From positions 3,348,001 to 3,412,000 of the forward strand of contig NC_017030.1 of NCBI RefSeq assembly GCF_000255295.1: 64,000 nt of DNA, given 5' to 3'. The notes under the pieces are model-generated. The model made no database searches, was not told the origin of the DNA, and worked only from the letters and a program-made list of their open reading frames with translations. Source of the DNA: Corallococcus coralloides DSM 2259 (GTDB lineage Bacteria > Myxococcota > Myxococcia > Myxococcales > Myxococcaceae). Numbering within the stretch: the stretch's first letter is position 1; the number at the start of each line of letters is the position of its first letter. The translations under genes and the position numbers were made by a program. Positions 1 to 11,300 of this stretch are shown here, piece by piece.

Positions 1-459
1 GAGCGCGGCCACGGCCAGCCTCCGCAGCCATTCCTCCCGCGCCCGTCCGGGTGAGTCCGCGTCGGCCTGGGCGGCCTTCTCCAACGCGGCTTCCACTTCG
101 GGCCCCAGGGCCTGCACCCGCCGGCACAGCCAGGCCACGGGCGCGAGCGGCACCGGCACGGGCGCGGTGTCCTTCTCCACGGCCATGGCCAGCATCCGCT
201 CCCAGGCGGTGGCTTCCTCCGGGCTCTCCGGGGGCCTCGCGGGCTGGCCCAGTTGCTGGGCCAGCGCCACCGCCGAACGGAGCAGCAGCACCGAGAAGGC
301 GTCGCTCGAAATCCCGTACCAGGTCGCGCACTCCGCCTGGGGGCGGCGCTCCACGAGCCGGCGGACCAGCACGGCGGCCGTGCGGGGCTCCAGCGCGCGG
401 AGGGCGTCGGAGAGGGCCTCGGGGGACAGGCGGGCGACGTCGGGGACGGAGGCGGTCAC
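1..459 (-). CDS. Hypothetical protein with a sigma-region-4-like helical segment, partial
   Basis: The C-terminal end lies beyond the left edge; 153 codons are visible from a GTG start at 459. Residues about 20-60 have the look of a sigma-70 region 4 helix-turn-helix (a run of LVRRLVERRPQAECATWYGI followed by a Leu/Arg-rich helix), but this is by eye and the similarity is weak. The rest is Ala/Leu/Glu-rich and probably helical. It is transcribed divergently from the SpoIID-type gene at 574, with 114 bases between them. An alternative ATG at 468 is in another frame. I do not assign a function. Confidence 0.55.
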   Translation of the reverse strand, partial: MTASVPDVARLSPEALSDALRALEPRTAAVLVRRLVERRPQAECATWYGISSDAFSVLLLRSAVALAQQLGQPARPPESPEEATAWERMLAMAVEKDTAPVPVPLAPVAWLCRRVQALGPEVEAALEKAAQADADSPGRAREEWLRRLAVAAL

Positions 460-537
460 GGAGCTCCATTCTGCGGCATCCGCCTGGGGTTTTCGCGGGC
501 TCCTACCGGGGACATGTCCTGGCTGCCGGCCGATTTC

Positions 538-565
538 TTGAGGCGGATCGCTCCGCCCCTAGACT
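538..565 (+). promoter_or_regulatory. Candidate sigma-70 promoter of the SpoIID-type gene
   Basis: TTGAGG (538-543), a 16-base spacer and TAGACT (560-565) lie directly before the ATG at 574. The predicted transcription start is about 571, so the transcript would have almost no leader, and no Shine-Dalgarno sequence is visible. Confidence 0.4.
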
Positions 566-573
566 GTTGGACC

Positions 574-1680
574 ATGTTGCAACGTGTGGCACTGCTGCTG
601 CTCCTGCTCGCGTCGTCGCGGGCGTTCGCCGTGGAGACGATGCGCATTGCCATGGACGACCCCGGCGACGAGGTCCGCGTGAGCGGCCGGGGCCTGGGCT
701 TCGGCCCCGATGCCGAGGACGCAACCTTCGTCGCCGTCACCGCGGGGCAGGCCACCGTGCGCCGCCGCAACGGCAAGCTGGAGGTCAACGGCGCTCCCTT
801 CATCGGGGACGCCATCCGCTTCCGTGGCGGCCTGGAGGCCACCGACGCGGGCGGCCCCGGCAACGAACCCCTGAAGGCGGGCAGCGCGCAGGTGCGCGGC
901 GACGTCGTCGTGCGCCTGTTCAAGAACAGCCTCCAGCTCATCAACGTCATCCCCCTGGAGGACTACCTCGCTGCGGTGCTCGGCAGCGAGATGCCCGTGT
1001 CCTTCCCGCTGGAGGCCCTCAAGGCCCAGGCCGTGGCCGCGCGGACGTACGCGCTGCAGAAGAAGCTGGACGCGTATGGCGCCGCCTTCCACATGGGCAG
1101 CAGCGTGCTCCACCAGGTGTACGGCGGCGTGAACCGCGAGGACGCCAAGACGCGCGCCGCCGTGGAGGCCACCCGCGGCGAGGTGCTCACGTACGACCTG
1201 GCCCCCATCGAGGCGTACTTCCATGCCTCCTGCGGCGGGCGCACCGAGTCCGGCCAGGACGCCCTCCAACGGAACCTGCCGTACCTGCAGCCCGTTGACT
1301 GCCCCTGCGGCAAGCTGCCCGCCAGCCGCTGGTCCGCGACCCTCTCCGAGGCGGAGCTGCGCGGCGCGCTGAAGGCCCCGCCGGGCGGCCTGCGCGTCAC
1401 CGGCCGCACGCCCACGCACCGGGTGACCCGCGTGACGATGTCGGATGGCTCCGCGGTGGACGGCGTGTCGTTCCGCCGCAAGCTGGGCTACACGCGCCTC
1501 AAGAGCCTGGACTTCGACGTGGAAGCGTCCGGCAAGAACTACGTGTTCACCGGACGTGGCTTCGGCCACGGGGCGGGGCTGTGCCAGTGGGGCGCCAAGG
1601 CCCTCGCCGACCAGGGCAAGACGTACCGGGAAATCCTTTCCCACTACTACCCGGGCGCCGAGTTCCAGCAGCTCTACTGA
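574..1680 (+). CDS. SpoIID/LytB domain secreted protein
   Basis: 368 residues. The N-terminus (MLQRVALLLLLLASSRAFA) is a Sec signal peptide, so the protein is exported. Residues about 110-360 form a SpoIID/LytB domain. Visible family signatures are PLEDYLAAVLGSEMP near 124, LKAQAVAARTYA, ASCGGRTES, and the C-terminal GRGFGHGAGLCQWGAKALA near 328. In Bacillus, SpoIID is a lytic transglycosylase acting on peptidoglycan; Gram-negative homologues probably act on or bind denuded glycan strands in the periplasm. The gene ends 51 bases before queA. The ATG at 574 was chosen because it gives a clean signal peptide; the frame stays open further upstream without a signal. Confidence 0.88.
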   Translation: MLQRVALLLLLLASSRAFAVETMRIAMDDPGDEVRVSGRGLGFGPDAEDATFVAVTAGQATVRRRNGKLEVNGAPFIGDAIRFRGGLEATDAGGPGNEPLKAGSAQVRGDVVVRLFKNSLQLINVIPLEDYLAAVLGSEMPVSFPLEALKAQAVAARTYALQKKLDAYGAAFHMGSSVLHQVYGGVNREDAKTRAAVEATRGEVLTYDLAPIEAYFHASCGGRTESGQDALQRNLPYLQPVDCPCGKLPASRWSATLSEAELRGALKAPPGGLRVTGRTPTHRVTRVTMSDGSAVDGVSFRRKLGYTRLKSLDFDVEASGKNYVFTGRGFGHGAGLCQWGAKALADQGKTYREILSHYYPGAEFQQLY

Positions 1681-1731
1681 CGCCCTCGCCGGTTCCGTGA
1701 GGGCGCGGGGGCTGCTACAAGCGCCAACCCC

Positions 1732-4022
<2,291 letters not shown>

Positions 4023-4170
4023 GCGGCCAACGGGATTGCCGCGCTTCCGGCGTTCACTTGCTCACATGGGGCGCCCTTGCTAAGAGGCCACCCTTTCGGA
4101 TGTTTTGACCCCACCCGTACGCCGGGTCGGGGCCTTTCCGAGTCCTTCCTCCCAAACGACGAGGCAGTAC

Positions 4171-4524
4171 GTGGCTGACAGTTTCCTGATTCTCGCGCAG
4201 GCCGGGGCTGGCGGTTCCCCCCTGGGGACCTTCGGCTTCCTCGCCGTGCTGGTGGCCATCATGTACTTCGTGATGATCCGCCCCCAGCAGAAGCAGCTCA
4301 AGGAGCACCGCAACCTGCTCGCGGGGCTGAAGAAGGGCGATGACGTCGTGACGTCCGGCGGCATCCTCGGGCGCATCCACCAGGTGGACGACTCCACCGT
4401 GACGCTGGAGATCGCCAGCGGGGTGCGCGTGCGCGTGCTCAAGACGGCTGTCAGTGCGAAGGGAACCGTTCCGGTGGCGGGCGCCCCGGCGGCGGCCCCC
4501 GCTGAGAAGAAGGAGGAGAAGTAA
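4171..4524 (+). CDS. yajC: Sec translocon accessory subunit YajC
   Basis: 117 residues. This is a small inner-membrane protein of the SecDF-YajC complex. One membrane segment (about residues 19-38) is followed by the family signature RPQQKQLKEHRNLL and GDDVVTSGGILGRI, with an Ala/Lys/Glu-rich tail. The start is a GTG at 4171 with GAGG six bases upstream. The stop overlaps the secD ATG by one base (TAATG), so yajC and secD are coupled. The 148 bases before it, after tgt, hold no gene. Confidence 0.95.
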   Translation: MADSFLILAQAGAGGSPLGTFGFLAVLVAIMYFVMIRPQQKQLKEHRNLLAGLKKGDDVVTSGGILGRIHQVDDSTVTLEIASGVRVRVLKTAVSAKGTVPVAGAPAAAPAEKKEEK

Positions 4525-6296
4525 TGGACCGCGGCTGGTGGTGGAAGTTCGGAATGATCGTCGCGGTGACGCTGGGGACGATCTGGTTCCTCGTCCCGAC
4601 GTACTACTCGCTGGTGGTCCTGGACCGCAACGAGCGCAACAACATCGCCGTGCTGGAGCAGCGGCTGCCCGCGTGGGCGCCCCCCGCGAAGTACCGCCTC
4701 AACCTGGGGCTGGACCTTCAGGGCGGCATCCACATGGTGATGCGGGTGGACACCAAGACGGCCCTGCAGAAGCGCACGGAGCGCCGCGGGACGCAGATCG
4801 CCACCTACGTCAACGACAAGAAGCTGGGTGAGGTGACGGCGGACACGGATCCGGAGCGGCTGCAGCTGGTGCTGACCGCGAAGGACCCGGCCACCATGGA
4901 CGCCATCCAGAAGGAAGTGCTCGCCACCTTCACGGACTTCACCGTGGAGTCCCGCAACGGCGGCACGCTGGTGCTCAAGCCGGACGAGGGCCAGGTGAAC
5001 CGCTTCCGCGACGAGGCCGTGGACCAGGCGATGCTCGTCATCCGCCGCCGCATCGACAAGTGGGGCGTGGCGGAAGTGGACGTGCGCAAGCTGGGCACGG
5101 ACTCCATCCAGATTTCGCTGCCCGGCCGCAGCAACCCGGAGCAGGCCAAGGAGCTGGTGGGCACCACCGCGCAGCTGGAGTTCCGGATGGTGGACGACAC
5201 CAACCCGCAGGTGTTCGCGCAGATGTACCAGCAGCACCCGCCCCCGGCGGAGAGCAACATCACCCTGGTGGATGAAGAGGGCTTCCCGCAGCTGTCCTCG
5301 CCCAACCGCGAGGCGCTGCTGGCGTACGCGAAGGACAAGACGCCGGAAGGCCGCGACGTCGTCACCGAGTGCGTGGCGAACCCGGTGAAGAAGAACGACT
5401 GCATCGCGTACCGCAGCTACCTGCTGGACAAGAACGTTCCGCTGACGGGTGAGAGCCTGGCGGGCGCGGACGCGTCCGTCAGCCAGATGAACGAGCCGGA
5501 GGTGAACATCGCGTTCGACCCGGCCGGTTCGCGCGAGTTCGAGAAGCTGACCGAGGCCGCCGTGGGCCGCCGGATGGCCATCGTGCTGGACGACAACGTG
5601 CACACCGCGCCGCGCATCAACGAGAAGATCGGCGGCGGCCGCGCGCGCATCACCATGGGGCGCGCCAGCGGGCGCAGCTTCGAGGAGTGGCTGGGCGAGG
5701 CGCAGACGCTGGCGCTGGTGCTCAAGGCGGGCGCGCTGCCCGCGCCGGTGACGGTGGGCGAAATCCGTCAGGTGGGCGCGACGCTGGGCGACGAGCTCAT
5801 CAAGAAGGGCAGCCTGGCCGCGCTGGTGGGCCTGGCGCTCGTCGTGGTCTTCATGGCGGTCTACTACCGCAAGTCCGGCCTCATCGCGGACGTGGCGCTG
5901 CTGCTCAACGGCCTGCTCATCCTGGCCGGCCTGGCGTTCTTCAACGCCACGCTGACGCTGCCGGGCATCGCGGGCTTCGTGCTGACGCTGGGCATCGCGG
6001 TGGACGCGAACGTGCTCATCAACGAGCGCATCCGCGAGGAGCTGTCCCACGGCAAGTCCGCGCGCGCGGCGGTGGACCAGGGCTACGACCGCGCCTTCTG
6101 GACCATCTTCGACGCGCACGTGACGACGCTCATCGCGGGCTTCATCCTGTTCTTCACGGGAACGGGGCCGGTCCGCGGCTTCGCCACCACGCTCATCGTG
6201 GGCCTGCTGGCGTCGCTGTTCACGTCCATCGTCGTGACGCGCGTCATCACGACCTACTTCGTCCACGGCCGCAACGCGCAGTCGGTGTCCGTCTAA
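4524..6296 (+). CDS. secD: Protein translocase subunit SecD
   Basis: 590 residues. SecD is an RND-family partner of SecYEG that uses the proton gradient to complete export. TM1 (about 8-28) is followed by LGLDLQGGIHM, the large periplasmic P1 head, then five C-terminal membrane segments from about residue 425. The TM4 signature GIAVDANVLINERIREEL carries the conserved Asp used in proton transfer. An insertion of about 70 residues rich in polar and charged residues sits before the SLAGADASVSQMNEPEV segment, as in other myxobacterial and delta-type SecD proteins. It is cotranscribed with secF 30 bases downstream. Confidence 0.97.
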   Translation: MDRGWWWKFGMIVAVTLGTIWFLVPTYYSLVVLDRNERNNIAVLEQRLPAWAPPAKYRLNLGLDLQGGIHMVMRVDTKTALQKRTERRGTQIATYVNDKKLGEVTADTDPERLQLVLTAKDPATMDAIQKEVLATFTDFTVESRNGGTLVLKPDEGQVNRFRDEAVDQAMLVIRRRIDKWGVAEVDVRKLGTDSIQISLPGRSNPEQAKELVGTTAQLEFRMVDDTNPQVFAQMYQQHPPPAESNITLVDEEGFPQLSSPNREALLAYAKDKTPEGRDVVTECVANPVKKNDCIAYRSYLLDKNVPLTGESLAGADASVSQMNEPEVNIAFDPAGSREFEKLTEAAVGRRMAIVLDDNVHTAPRINEKIGGGRARITMGRASGRSFEEWLGEAQTLALVLKAGALPAPVTVGEIRQVGATLGDELIKKGSLAALVGLALVVVFMAVYYRKSGLIADVALLLNGLLILAGLAFFNATLTLPGIAGFVLTLGIAVDANVLINERIREELSHGKSARAAVDQGYDRAFWTIFDAHVTTLIAGFILFFTGTGPVRGFATTLIVGLLASLFTSIVVTRVITTYFVHGRNAQSVSV

Positions 6297-6326
6297 CGGG
6301 CCTCCAGCGCCTTCGGGAAATCCGCC

Positions 6327-7493
6327 ATGCAGATTCTCAAGCACAAGACGAACATCGACTTCATCAGCAAGCGCAAGCCGGCGCTCTTCATCTCCACCCT
6401 CATCAACCTGGCCATCATCGTCGGCATCGCCGCGGTGGGGTTCAACTTCGGCGTGGACTTCGCCGGCGGCACGGTGGTGGAGCTGAAGTACAACACGCCC
6501 ACCACGGCCCAGCAGGTCCGTGAGAAGGCCCAGGCCGGCGGTCTGCACGACGTCAGCGTCCAGGGCGTGGGCGCGGCCGAGGAGAACTCCTTCCTCCTGC
6601 GCATGGGCGGCGTCACGCAGCTCACGGAGGAGAACGCCGAGCACGCGAAGACGGCCATCCAGGGCCTGGGTGAGGTTCGCAACGTCTACGCCGACATGGC
6701 CAACGGCATCGTGAACTTCCGCTCCGTGCAGCCCATGTCCGCGGACGCGGTGAAGAAGGCCGTCGAGGCGGCGGGCATCGGCGTGCAGGAGGTGCGTGAC
6801 CTGGGCGCGAACCAGGGCGGCAACGGCTACGACTACCAGGTCGTCGCGAGCGGCATGGCGGACAAGGTGTTCGCCGCGCTGAGCGCGGGCTCCGACAAGC
6901 CCGACTTCGAGCAGCGCCGCGTGGACTACGTGGGTCCGCAGGTGGGCAAGCAGCTGCGCAACCGCGGCATCATGGCGCTGGTGTACTCGATGGTCGCCAT
7001 CCTCATCTACGTGGCGTTCCGCTTCGACTTCAAGTTCGGCCCGGGCGCGCTGCTCGCCATGCTCCACGACGTCATCATGGTGGCGGGCTACTACCTGGTG
7101 AGCCAGCGCGAGTTCAACCTCACGTCCATCGCCGCGCTGCTCACCATCGTGGGCTACTCGGTGAACGACACCATCGTCATCTACGACCGCATCCGCGAGG
7201 ACATGGTGAAGTACAAGGGCAAGCCGCTGCCGGAGGTCATCAACATCGCCGTCAACGACACGCTGGGCCGCACCATCCTCACCTCCGGCGTGACGGCGCT
7301 GTCGCTCATCGGTCTGCTCATCTTCGGCGTGGGCGAAATCTTCGACTTCGCCATGGCGATGCTGGTGGGCATCCTCGTGGGTACGTACTCGTCCGTGTAC
7401 ATCGCCAGCCCGCTGGTCATCTGGCTGGATGAGCGCGCGCACGCCCGCGAGGGTCACGGCGGCGGCGCCAAGCAGGAGCCGAAGACGGCCTGA
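6327..7493 (+). CDS. secF: Protein translocase subunit SecF
   Basis: 388 residues. SecF is the second RND half of SecDF. TM1 leads into FNFGVDFAGGTVVELKY, the SecF counterpart of the SecD GG motif. The C-terminal five-helix bundle contains GYSVNDTIVIYDRIREDM, the equivalent of the SecD TM4 block. The short tail is charged. This is the last gene of the queA-to-secF cluster and is followed by a strong terminator hairpin. Confidence 0.97.
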   Translation: MQILKHKTNIDFISKRKPALFISTLINLAIIVGIAAVGFNFGVDFAGGTVVELKYNTPTTAQQVREKAQAGGLHDVSVQGVGAAEENSFLLRMGGVTQLTEENAEHAKTAIQGLGEVRNVYADMANGIVNFRSVQPMSADAVKKAVEAAGIGVQEVRDLGANQGGNGYDYQVVASGMADKVFAALSAGSDKPDFEQRRVDYVGPQVGKQLRNRGIMALVYSMVAILIYVAFRFDFKFGPGALLAMLHDVIMVAGYYLVSQREFNLTSIAALLTIVGYSVNDTIVIYDRIREDMVKYKGKPLPEVINIAVNDTLGRTILTSGVTALSLIGLLIFGVGEIFDFAMAMLVGILVGTYSSVYIASPLVIWLDERAHAREGHGGGAKQEPKTA

Positions 7494-7530
7494 GCCGGCC
7501 CCCTGGCTGGTTGACGGCTTGAAGTGACGA

Positions 7531-7571
7531 GGGCCCTCCTTCCCACGTGGAAGCGAGGGCCCTTCGCTTTT
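7531..7571 (+). terminator. Rho-independent terminator after secF
   Basis: Outer arms GGGCCCTC (7531-7538) and GAGGGCCC (7555-7562) plus inner arms CTTCC and GGAAG close a 5-base loop. A T-rich run (TTCGCTTTT) follows. It ends the sec operon and lies just before the stop of the convergent barrel gene. Confidence 0.85.
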
Positions 7572-8156
7572 CTAGAAGCGAGCGCCCAGCGTCAGCGACG
7601 CGTCCATCAGGCCGCCGCCGTTGTCGTCCGTCGAGGTGACGTTCGCGAAGTCCTGGTCGATGAGCAGGCGGTAGGTGCCTCGCACGCCAGCGGTGAGGCC
7701 TCCGGTGTTGAACTCCAGGCCCACCGCGAGCGGGATCTCCTCCATCAAGTCGCTGTCGTAGAGCCCCTCGCCCGCGCCGCGCACGTCCACGTAGGACAGG
7801 CCCAGGCCCACGCCCGCGAAGGGGCGCACCGCGGTGAGGAAGGGCGGCGACACCTTCACCAGCGCGCTGCCGCCGTTGCGCACCAGCGAGGGCGCGTCGA
7901 AGAGGCGGGTGTCACTCACCTTGTTCTGCGAGCCCTCGTAGCCGACTTCAAAGCCGAGGAAGGTGGTGGGCTGGAGGTTGAGCGTCAGGCCCCACAGCGG
8001 ACCGGTGCTGGCCAGGTCGCCCAGGTCGCCCGTGTAGTCCCCAATCCCGCCGCGCAGGAAGACGTTCACGTCCCCCTGCTTCTTCTGCGCGAGCGCGGGC
8101 CCCGCGCCCAACACGACGGCCATCAGGGCACCGCCCTGGAGAAACCTGCGAAGCAT
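7572..8156 (-). CDS. Small outer-membrane beta-barrel protein
   Basis: 194 residues with a clear signal peptide ending near GAGPALA. The mature part has alternating hydrophobic/polar strands (for example FLGFEVGYEG, FAGVGLGLSYVDV, LTAGVRGTYRLL) and ends in an aromatic residue (TLGARF), typical of a porin-like OMP recognised by BAM. The ATG at 8156 has AGGGAGG five bases upstream; an in-frame ATG 18 bases earlier is not preceded by a ribosome site. It is divergent from recJ across a 170-base gap that must carry both promoters. No substrate can be inferred. Confidence 0.85.
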   Translation of the reverse strand: MLRRFLQGGALMAVVLGAGPALAQKKQGDVNVFLRGGIGDYTGDLGDLASTGPLWGLTLNLQPTTFLGFEVGYEGSQNKVSDTRLFDAPSLVRNGGSALVKVSPPFLTAVRPFAGVGLGLSYVDVRGAGEGLYDSDLMEEIPLAVGLEFNTGGLTAGVRGTYRLLIDQDFANVTSTDDNGGGLMDASLTLGARF

Positions 8157-8326
8157 GCGGACCTCCCTGTCCACGGGTGTGCACTCAAGCTGGGCACCGC
8201 GTACCCGCCGTGCAGGTTGGGAGCAGGGAGGCAGCCGAGCGCACGTCTGAACAGGCGTGCAGGAGGGTGGTGTGAGTGGGCGGGTTGGACTGCCTTGGTC
8301 GGACGTCTGAGGTACTGTCCTTCGCC

Positions 8327-10042
8327 ATGCGGTGGTTGCTTCCAGATGTCGTCGAGCAGGAGGTGGGTTCGCTCGCGGGTGAGCTGTCGCTGCACCCGTT
8401 GGCGGCGAGGGTGTTGCTCCACCGTGGCTACCGGACGCCGGAGGCGGCGTCGGCCTTCCTGTCGGACCGGTTGGCGGACCTGCCGGACCCGTTCCGGATG
8501 AAGGGCATGGGCCCCGCGGTGGAGCGCGTGCTGCGCGCGGTGCGGCTCAAGGAGAAGGTGACGCTCTACGGGGACTACGACGTGGACGGCGTGTCCTCCA
8601 CGTCGCTCATGTACCTGTTCCTCAAGGAGCTGGGCGTGGCCCCCGCCACGTACATCCCGCACCGGCTGGACGAGGGCTACGGCCTCAACCTGGGCGCGGT
8701 GGAGCGCATCGCGCAGGACGGCACCCGCCTCCTGGTGACGCTGGACTGCGGCATCACCTCCGTGGCGGAGATTGCCCGCGCGAAGGAGCTGGGCCTGGAC
8801 GTCGTGGTGGTGGACCACCACACGGTGCCGCCCACGCTGCCGCCCGCCACCGCGGTGCTCAACCCGCACCAGCCCGGCTGCGAGTACCCCACCAAGGTGC
8901 TGTGCGCCGCGGGCGTGGCCTTCAACCTGTGCATGGGGCTGCGCAAGCGGCTGCGCGACGACGGCTTCTTCGCCACGCGCAAGGAGCCCAACCTCAAGGC
9001 GCTGATGGACCTGGTGGCGCTGGCCACCGTGGCGGACGTGGTGCCGCTCACCGGCGCCAACCGCATCCTCGTGGCGCACGGCCTCCAGGAGCTGTCCCAG
9101 GGCCGCCGTCCCGGCATCCGCGCGCTGAAGGAGGTGGCCGGCCTGGAGCCGGACGCCACCGTCACCGCGGGGCAGGTGGGCTTCCGCCTGGGGCCCCGCA
9201 TCAACGCCGCGGGCCGCCTGCATGACGCGTCGCTGGGCCTGCAGCTGCTCTGCGCGGACTCCGTGGAGACGGCGCGCTCGCTGGCGCAGGTGTTGGACCG
9301 CGCGAACGCGGAGCGGCAGGGGATTGAGAGCAGCATCCTCACGCAGGCGCTGGCGCAGGCGGAGGAGCACAAGGACTCGCGCGGGCTGGTGCTCTTCGAC
9401 GAGGGCTGGCACCCGGGCGTCATCGGCATCGTCGCGTCGCGCGTGGTGGAGCGCTTCCACCGGCCCACGGTGATGGTGGGCGTGAAGGACGGGGTGGGGA
9501 AGGGCTCGGCGCGCAGCATCGAGGCGTTCCACCTGTACGACGCGCTCACCGGGTGCTCGGACCTGCTCATGCGCTACGGCGGGCACAAGCACGCCGCCGG
9601 CCTCACCATCGACGCGAAGCAGCTGCCCGCCTTCCGCGAGGCCTTCGCCAGGATTGCCCTCCAGCGTCTGACGCCGGAGGACATGATTCCGCGCTGCCGC
9701 GTGGACGCGGTGGTGAACCCGGGCGACCTGGACGCGACGGCGGTGGAGTCGCTGCAGAAGCTGGGGCCCTTCGGTCAGGGCAACCCGGAGCCGGTGCTGG
9801 TGCTGCGCGGCCAGCAGGCCCGGCCTCGCGTGCTGCCCGCGAAGTCCGGGGCGCCCGGCGCGGGGCACCTGAAGCTGGCGCTCGTGGATGCCCCGGAGCT
9901 GGATGCCATTGGCTTCGGCATGGCGGACCGCGTGTCGCTGGTGGAGGGGCCGGTGGACCTGGCCTTCCAGGCCGGCTTCGACACCTTCCGCGGCCAGCGC
10001 AAGCTGTCCCTGCGCCTCAAGGACGTGCGTCAGGCCGCCTGA
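8327..10042 (+). CDS. recJ: Single-stranded-DNA-specific exonuclease RecJ
   Basis: 571 residues, the usual length. RecJ degrades single-stranded DNA 5' to 3' in recombination and base-excision repair. DHH-family motifs are intact: VTLYGDYDVDGVSSTSLMY (Asp motif I), TLDCGIT (II), VVVDHHTVPP (III, the DHH), GPRINAAGRLHDA (IV), and the DHHA1 block MRYGGHKHAAGLTI. The C-terminal 100 residues are the OB-type domain. ATG at 8327 begins directly with family sequence; the frame upstream is open but unrelated. Confidence 0.96.
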   Translation: MRWLLPDVVEQEVGSLAGELSLHPLAARVLLHRGYRTPEAASAFLSDRLADLPDPFRMKGMGPAVERVLRAVRLKEKVTLYGDYDVDGVSSTSLMYLFLKELGVAPATYIPHRLDEGYGLNLGAVERIAQDGTRLLVTLDCGITSVAEIARAKELGLDVVVVDHHTVPPTLPPATAVLNPHQPGCEYPTKVLCAAGVAFNLCMGLRKRLRDDGFFATRKEPNLKALMDLVALATVADVVPLTGANRILVAHGLQELSQGRRPGIRALKEVAGLEPDATVTAGQVGFRLGPRINAAGRLHDASLGLQLLCADSVETARSLAQVLDRANAERQGIESSILTQALAQAEEHKDSRGLVLFDEGWHPGVIGIVASRVVERFHRPTVMVGVKDGVGKGSARSIEAFHLYDALTGCSDLLMRYGGHKHAAGLTIDAKQLPAFREAFARIALQRLTPEDMIPRCRVDAVVNPGDLDATAVESLQKLGPFGQGNPEPVLVLRGQQARPRVLPAKSGAPGAGHLKLALVDAPELDAIGFGMADRVSLVEGPVDLAFQAGFDTFRGQRKLSLRLKDVRQAA

Positions 10043-10068
10043 CCCACGTCCGAGGCCTCAAGCCCGCG

Positions 10069-10308
10069 CTACGCGAGCCCCCAGCGCACCCGGCCCGGCG
10101 ACATCAGCGCGCCGGCCCGCGCCAGCTCGTTGAGGCGGAAGCGCTCCGCCTGCCGCTCGAAGGCGGTGCGGCAGCCCTCCGAGCAGAAGAAGTACCGGCG
10201 CTTCTTGTACTCCGACGAGGGATGGCCCTCCGGGGCCTCCAGGTGCCTGCCGCACACCGGATCCCAGTGCCTGGTGCTGCCCTGCCCGTGTTCCTGTTCG
10301 CCGTTCAT
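10069..10308 (-). CDS. YHS-domain protein (small metal-binding type)
   Basis: 79 residues. The core DPVCGRHLEAPEG followed by YFFCSEGCRTAFERQAERF is a YHS domain: a Cys in the DPVCG motif and a CxxxC pair, as found beside metal ATPases and in mercury/copper-handling proteins. No signal peptide is present. The ATG at 10308 has GGAGG six bases upstream. It is convergent with recJ (26-base gap) and has no obvious partner gene nearby. Metal binding is inferred from the family. Confidence 0.82.
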   Translation of the reverse strand: MNGEQEHGQGSTRHWDPVCGRHLEAPEGHPSSEYKKRRYFFCSEGCRTAFERQAERFRLNELARAGALMSPGRVRWGLA

Positions 10309-10508
10309 CTTCCGCCTCCAGCCCGACGCCCCAGACTGCCCAACCTGGCGCGAATGTAAGCAGGGGGCATGCCAGCGGTCCATCTCCTTGGAAGGCCAAG
10401 GAAGGGGACACGTCCGGGGCGCGGAGGAGGGGAAAAAGTTCAGCCCCCGCCACCGCTTCCCGGGTGGGAAGGGCGCGGGGGCCGAAGGGACGAAACCGGA
10501 GCGGCGCT

Positions 10509-11300
10509 TCAGAAGCCGACGCCGGCGCTGCCACCCAGGAAGAAGTCGTTGGCGTAGCCGCGGCGCAGGCCCATGGCCTCGATGCGGAAGGTGAGGTGCA
10601 GGTTGCGCGACAGGGCGGGCCGGCCGCGGAGGCCCAGGCCGTACTGGACGACGGGCTTGAGGCCGTTCACCTTCGTCTCTTCCTCGCCCACGGTGATGCC
10701 GGTGTTCTGGTACGCGAGTCCGCCACCGGCCTGAAGGAACAGACCGAAGGGCGAGTCGCCGAATTGGAACAGCCAGGCGGGCGCGAGCGTGAAGTAGTGA
10801 AGCCGCGTGTCCCCCTTGATGAATTCCGTGCCGTCACTGAGGCTGCCGTAGAGCCAGCGCAGGTCCGCGAAGAGGCCCTCGCGCAGGGTGGCGTTCTCGG
10901 TGAAGAACGTGCGGCCGAACTCCCAGGTGGCGCGCACGCCCAGGCCGGGCTTGTTGTCGGAGAAGTCGCCGCGGGCGCTGTCGATCAACAGCAGGCCGCC
11001 CACCAGCTCCACCGCGACGCCCAGGTTGGGGTCGTCCAGGCGGGACATGCCGCGGAAGCCGTCGTCGTTGGTGGCCTCGGCGGCCTCGCGGAACTCGTCC
11101 GTTTCGTCCACCAGCTTGCGGCGTCGCTCGTAGGCGTCGTCGTCGTCCTTCTGGGCCTTCTGCTGGGCGCGGTCGGCCTCTTCCTCGGGATAGGCGTAGG
11201 GGTCGTCGTCATCCGCGCTCTGGGCGAACGCGACGGGGGTGAAGAGCAGGCTGCCGGCGAGGCAGGCCTTGAGCCAGGTGTTCAAGGGAGCGGGCCTCAC
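10509..11300 (-). CDS. Outer-membrane beta-barrel protein with acidic N-terminal linker
   Basis: 263 residues from a GTG at 11300. A signal peptide ends near TPVAFA. The mature N-terminus is a very acidic, probably coiled stretch with two DDDD runs (about residues 28-90). The remainder has barrel-like strands and ends in aromatic GSAGVGF. The GTG shares one base with the stop of the upstream metallopeptidase lipoprotein (TAGTG), so the two are translationally coupled and probably work together at the outer membrane. The 200 bases downstream, up to the YHS gene, contain no further gene. Confidence 0.8.
   Translation of the reverse strand: MRPAPLNTWLKACLAGSLLFTPVAFAQSADDDDPYAYPEEEADRAQQKAQKDDDDAYERRRKLVDETDEFREAAEATNDDGFRGMSRLDDPNLGVAVELVGGLLLIDSARGDFSDNKPGLGVRATWEFGRTFFTENATLREGLFADLRWLYGSLSDGTEFIKGDTRLHYFTLAPAWLFQFGDSPFGLFLQAGGGLAYQNTGITVGEEETKVNGLKPVVQYGLGLRGRPALSRNLHLTFRIEAMGLRRGYANDFFLGGSAGVGF

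Noticed and set aside
4080-7457. A 1,100-codon open frame antisense to yajC-secD-secF
   Set aside because: It mirrors the high-GC codon pattern of the sec genes, has His/Arg/Val-rich nonsense composition and no domain; the sense genes are certain.
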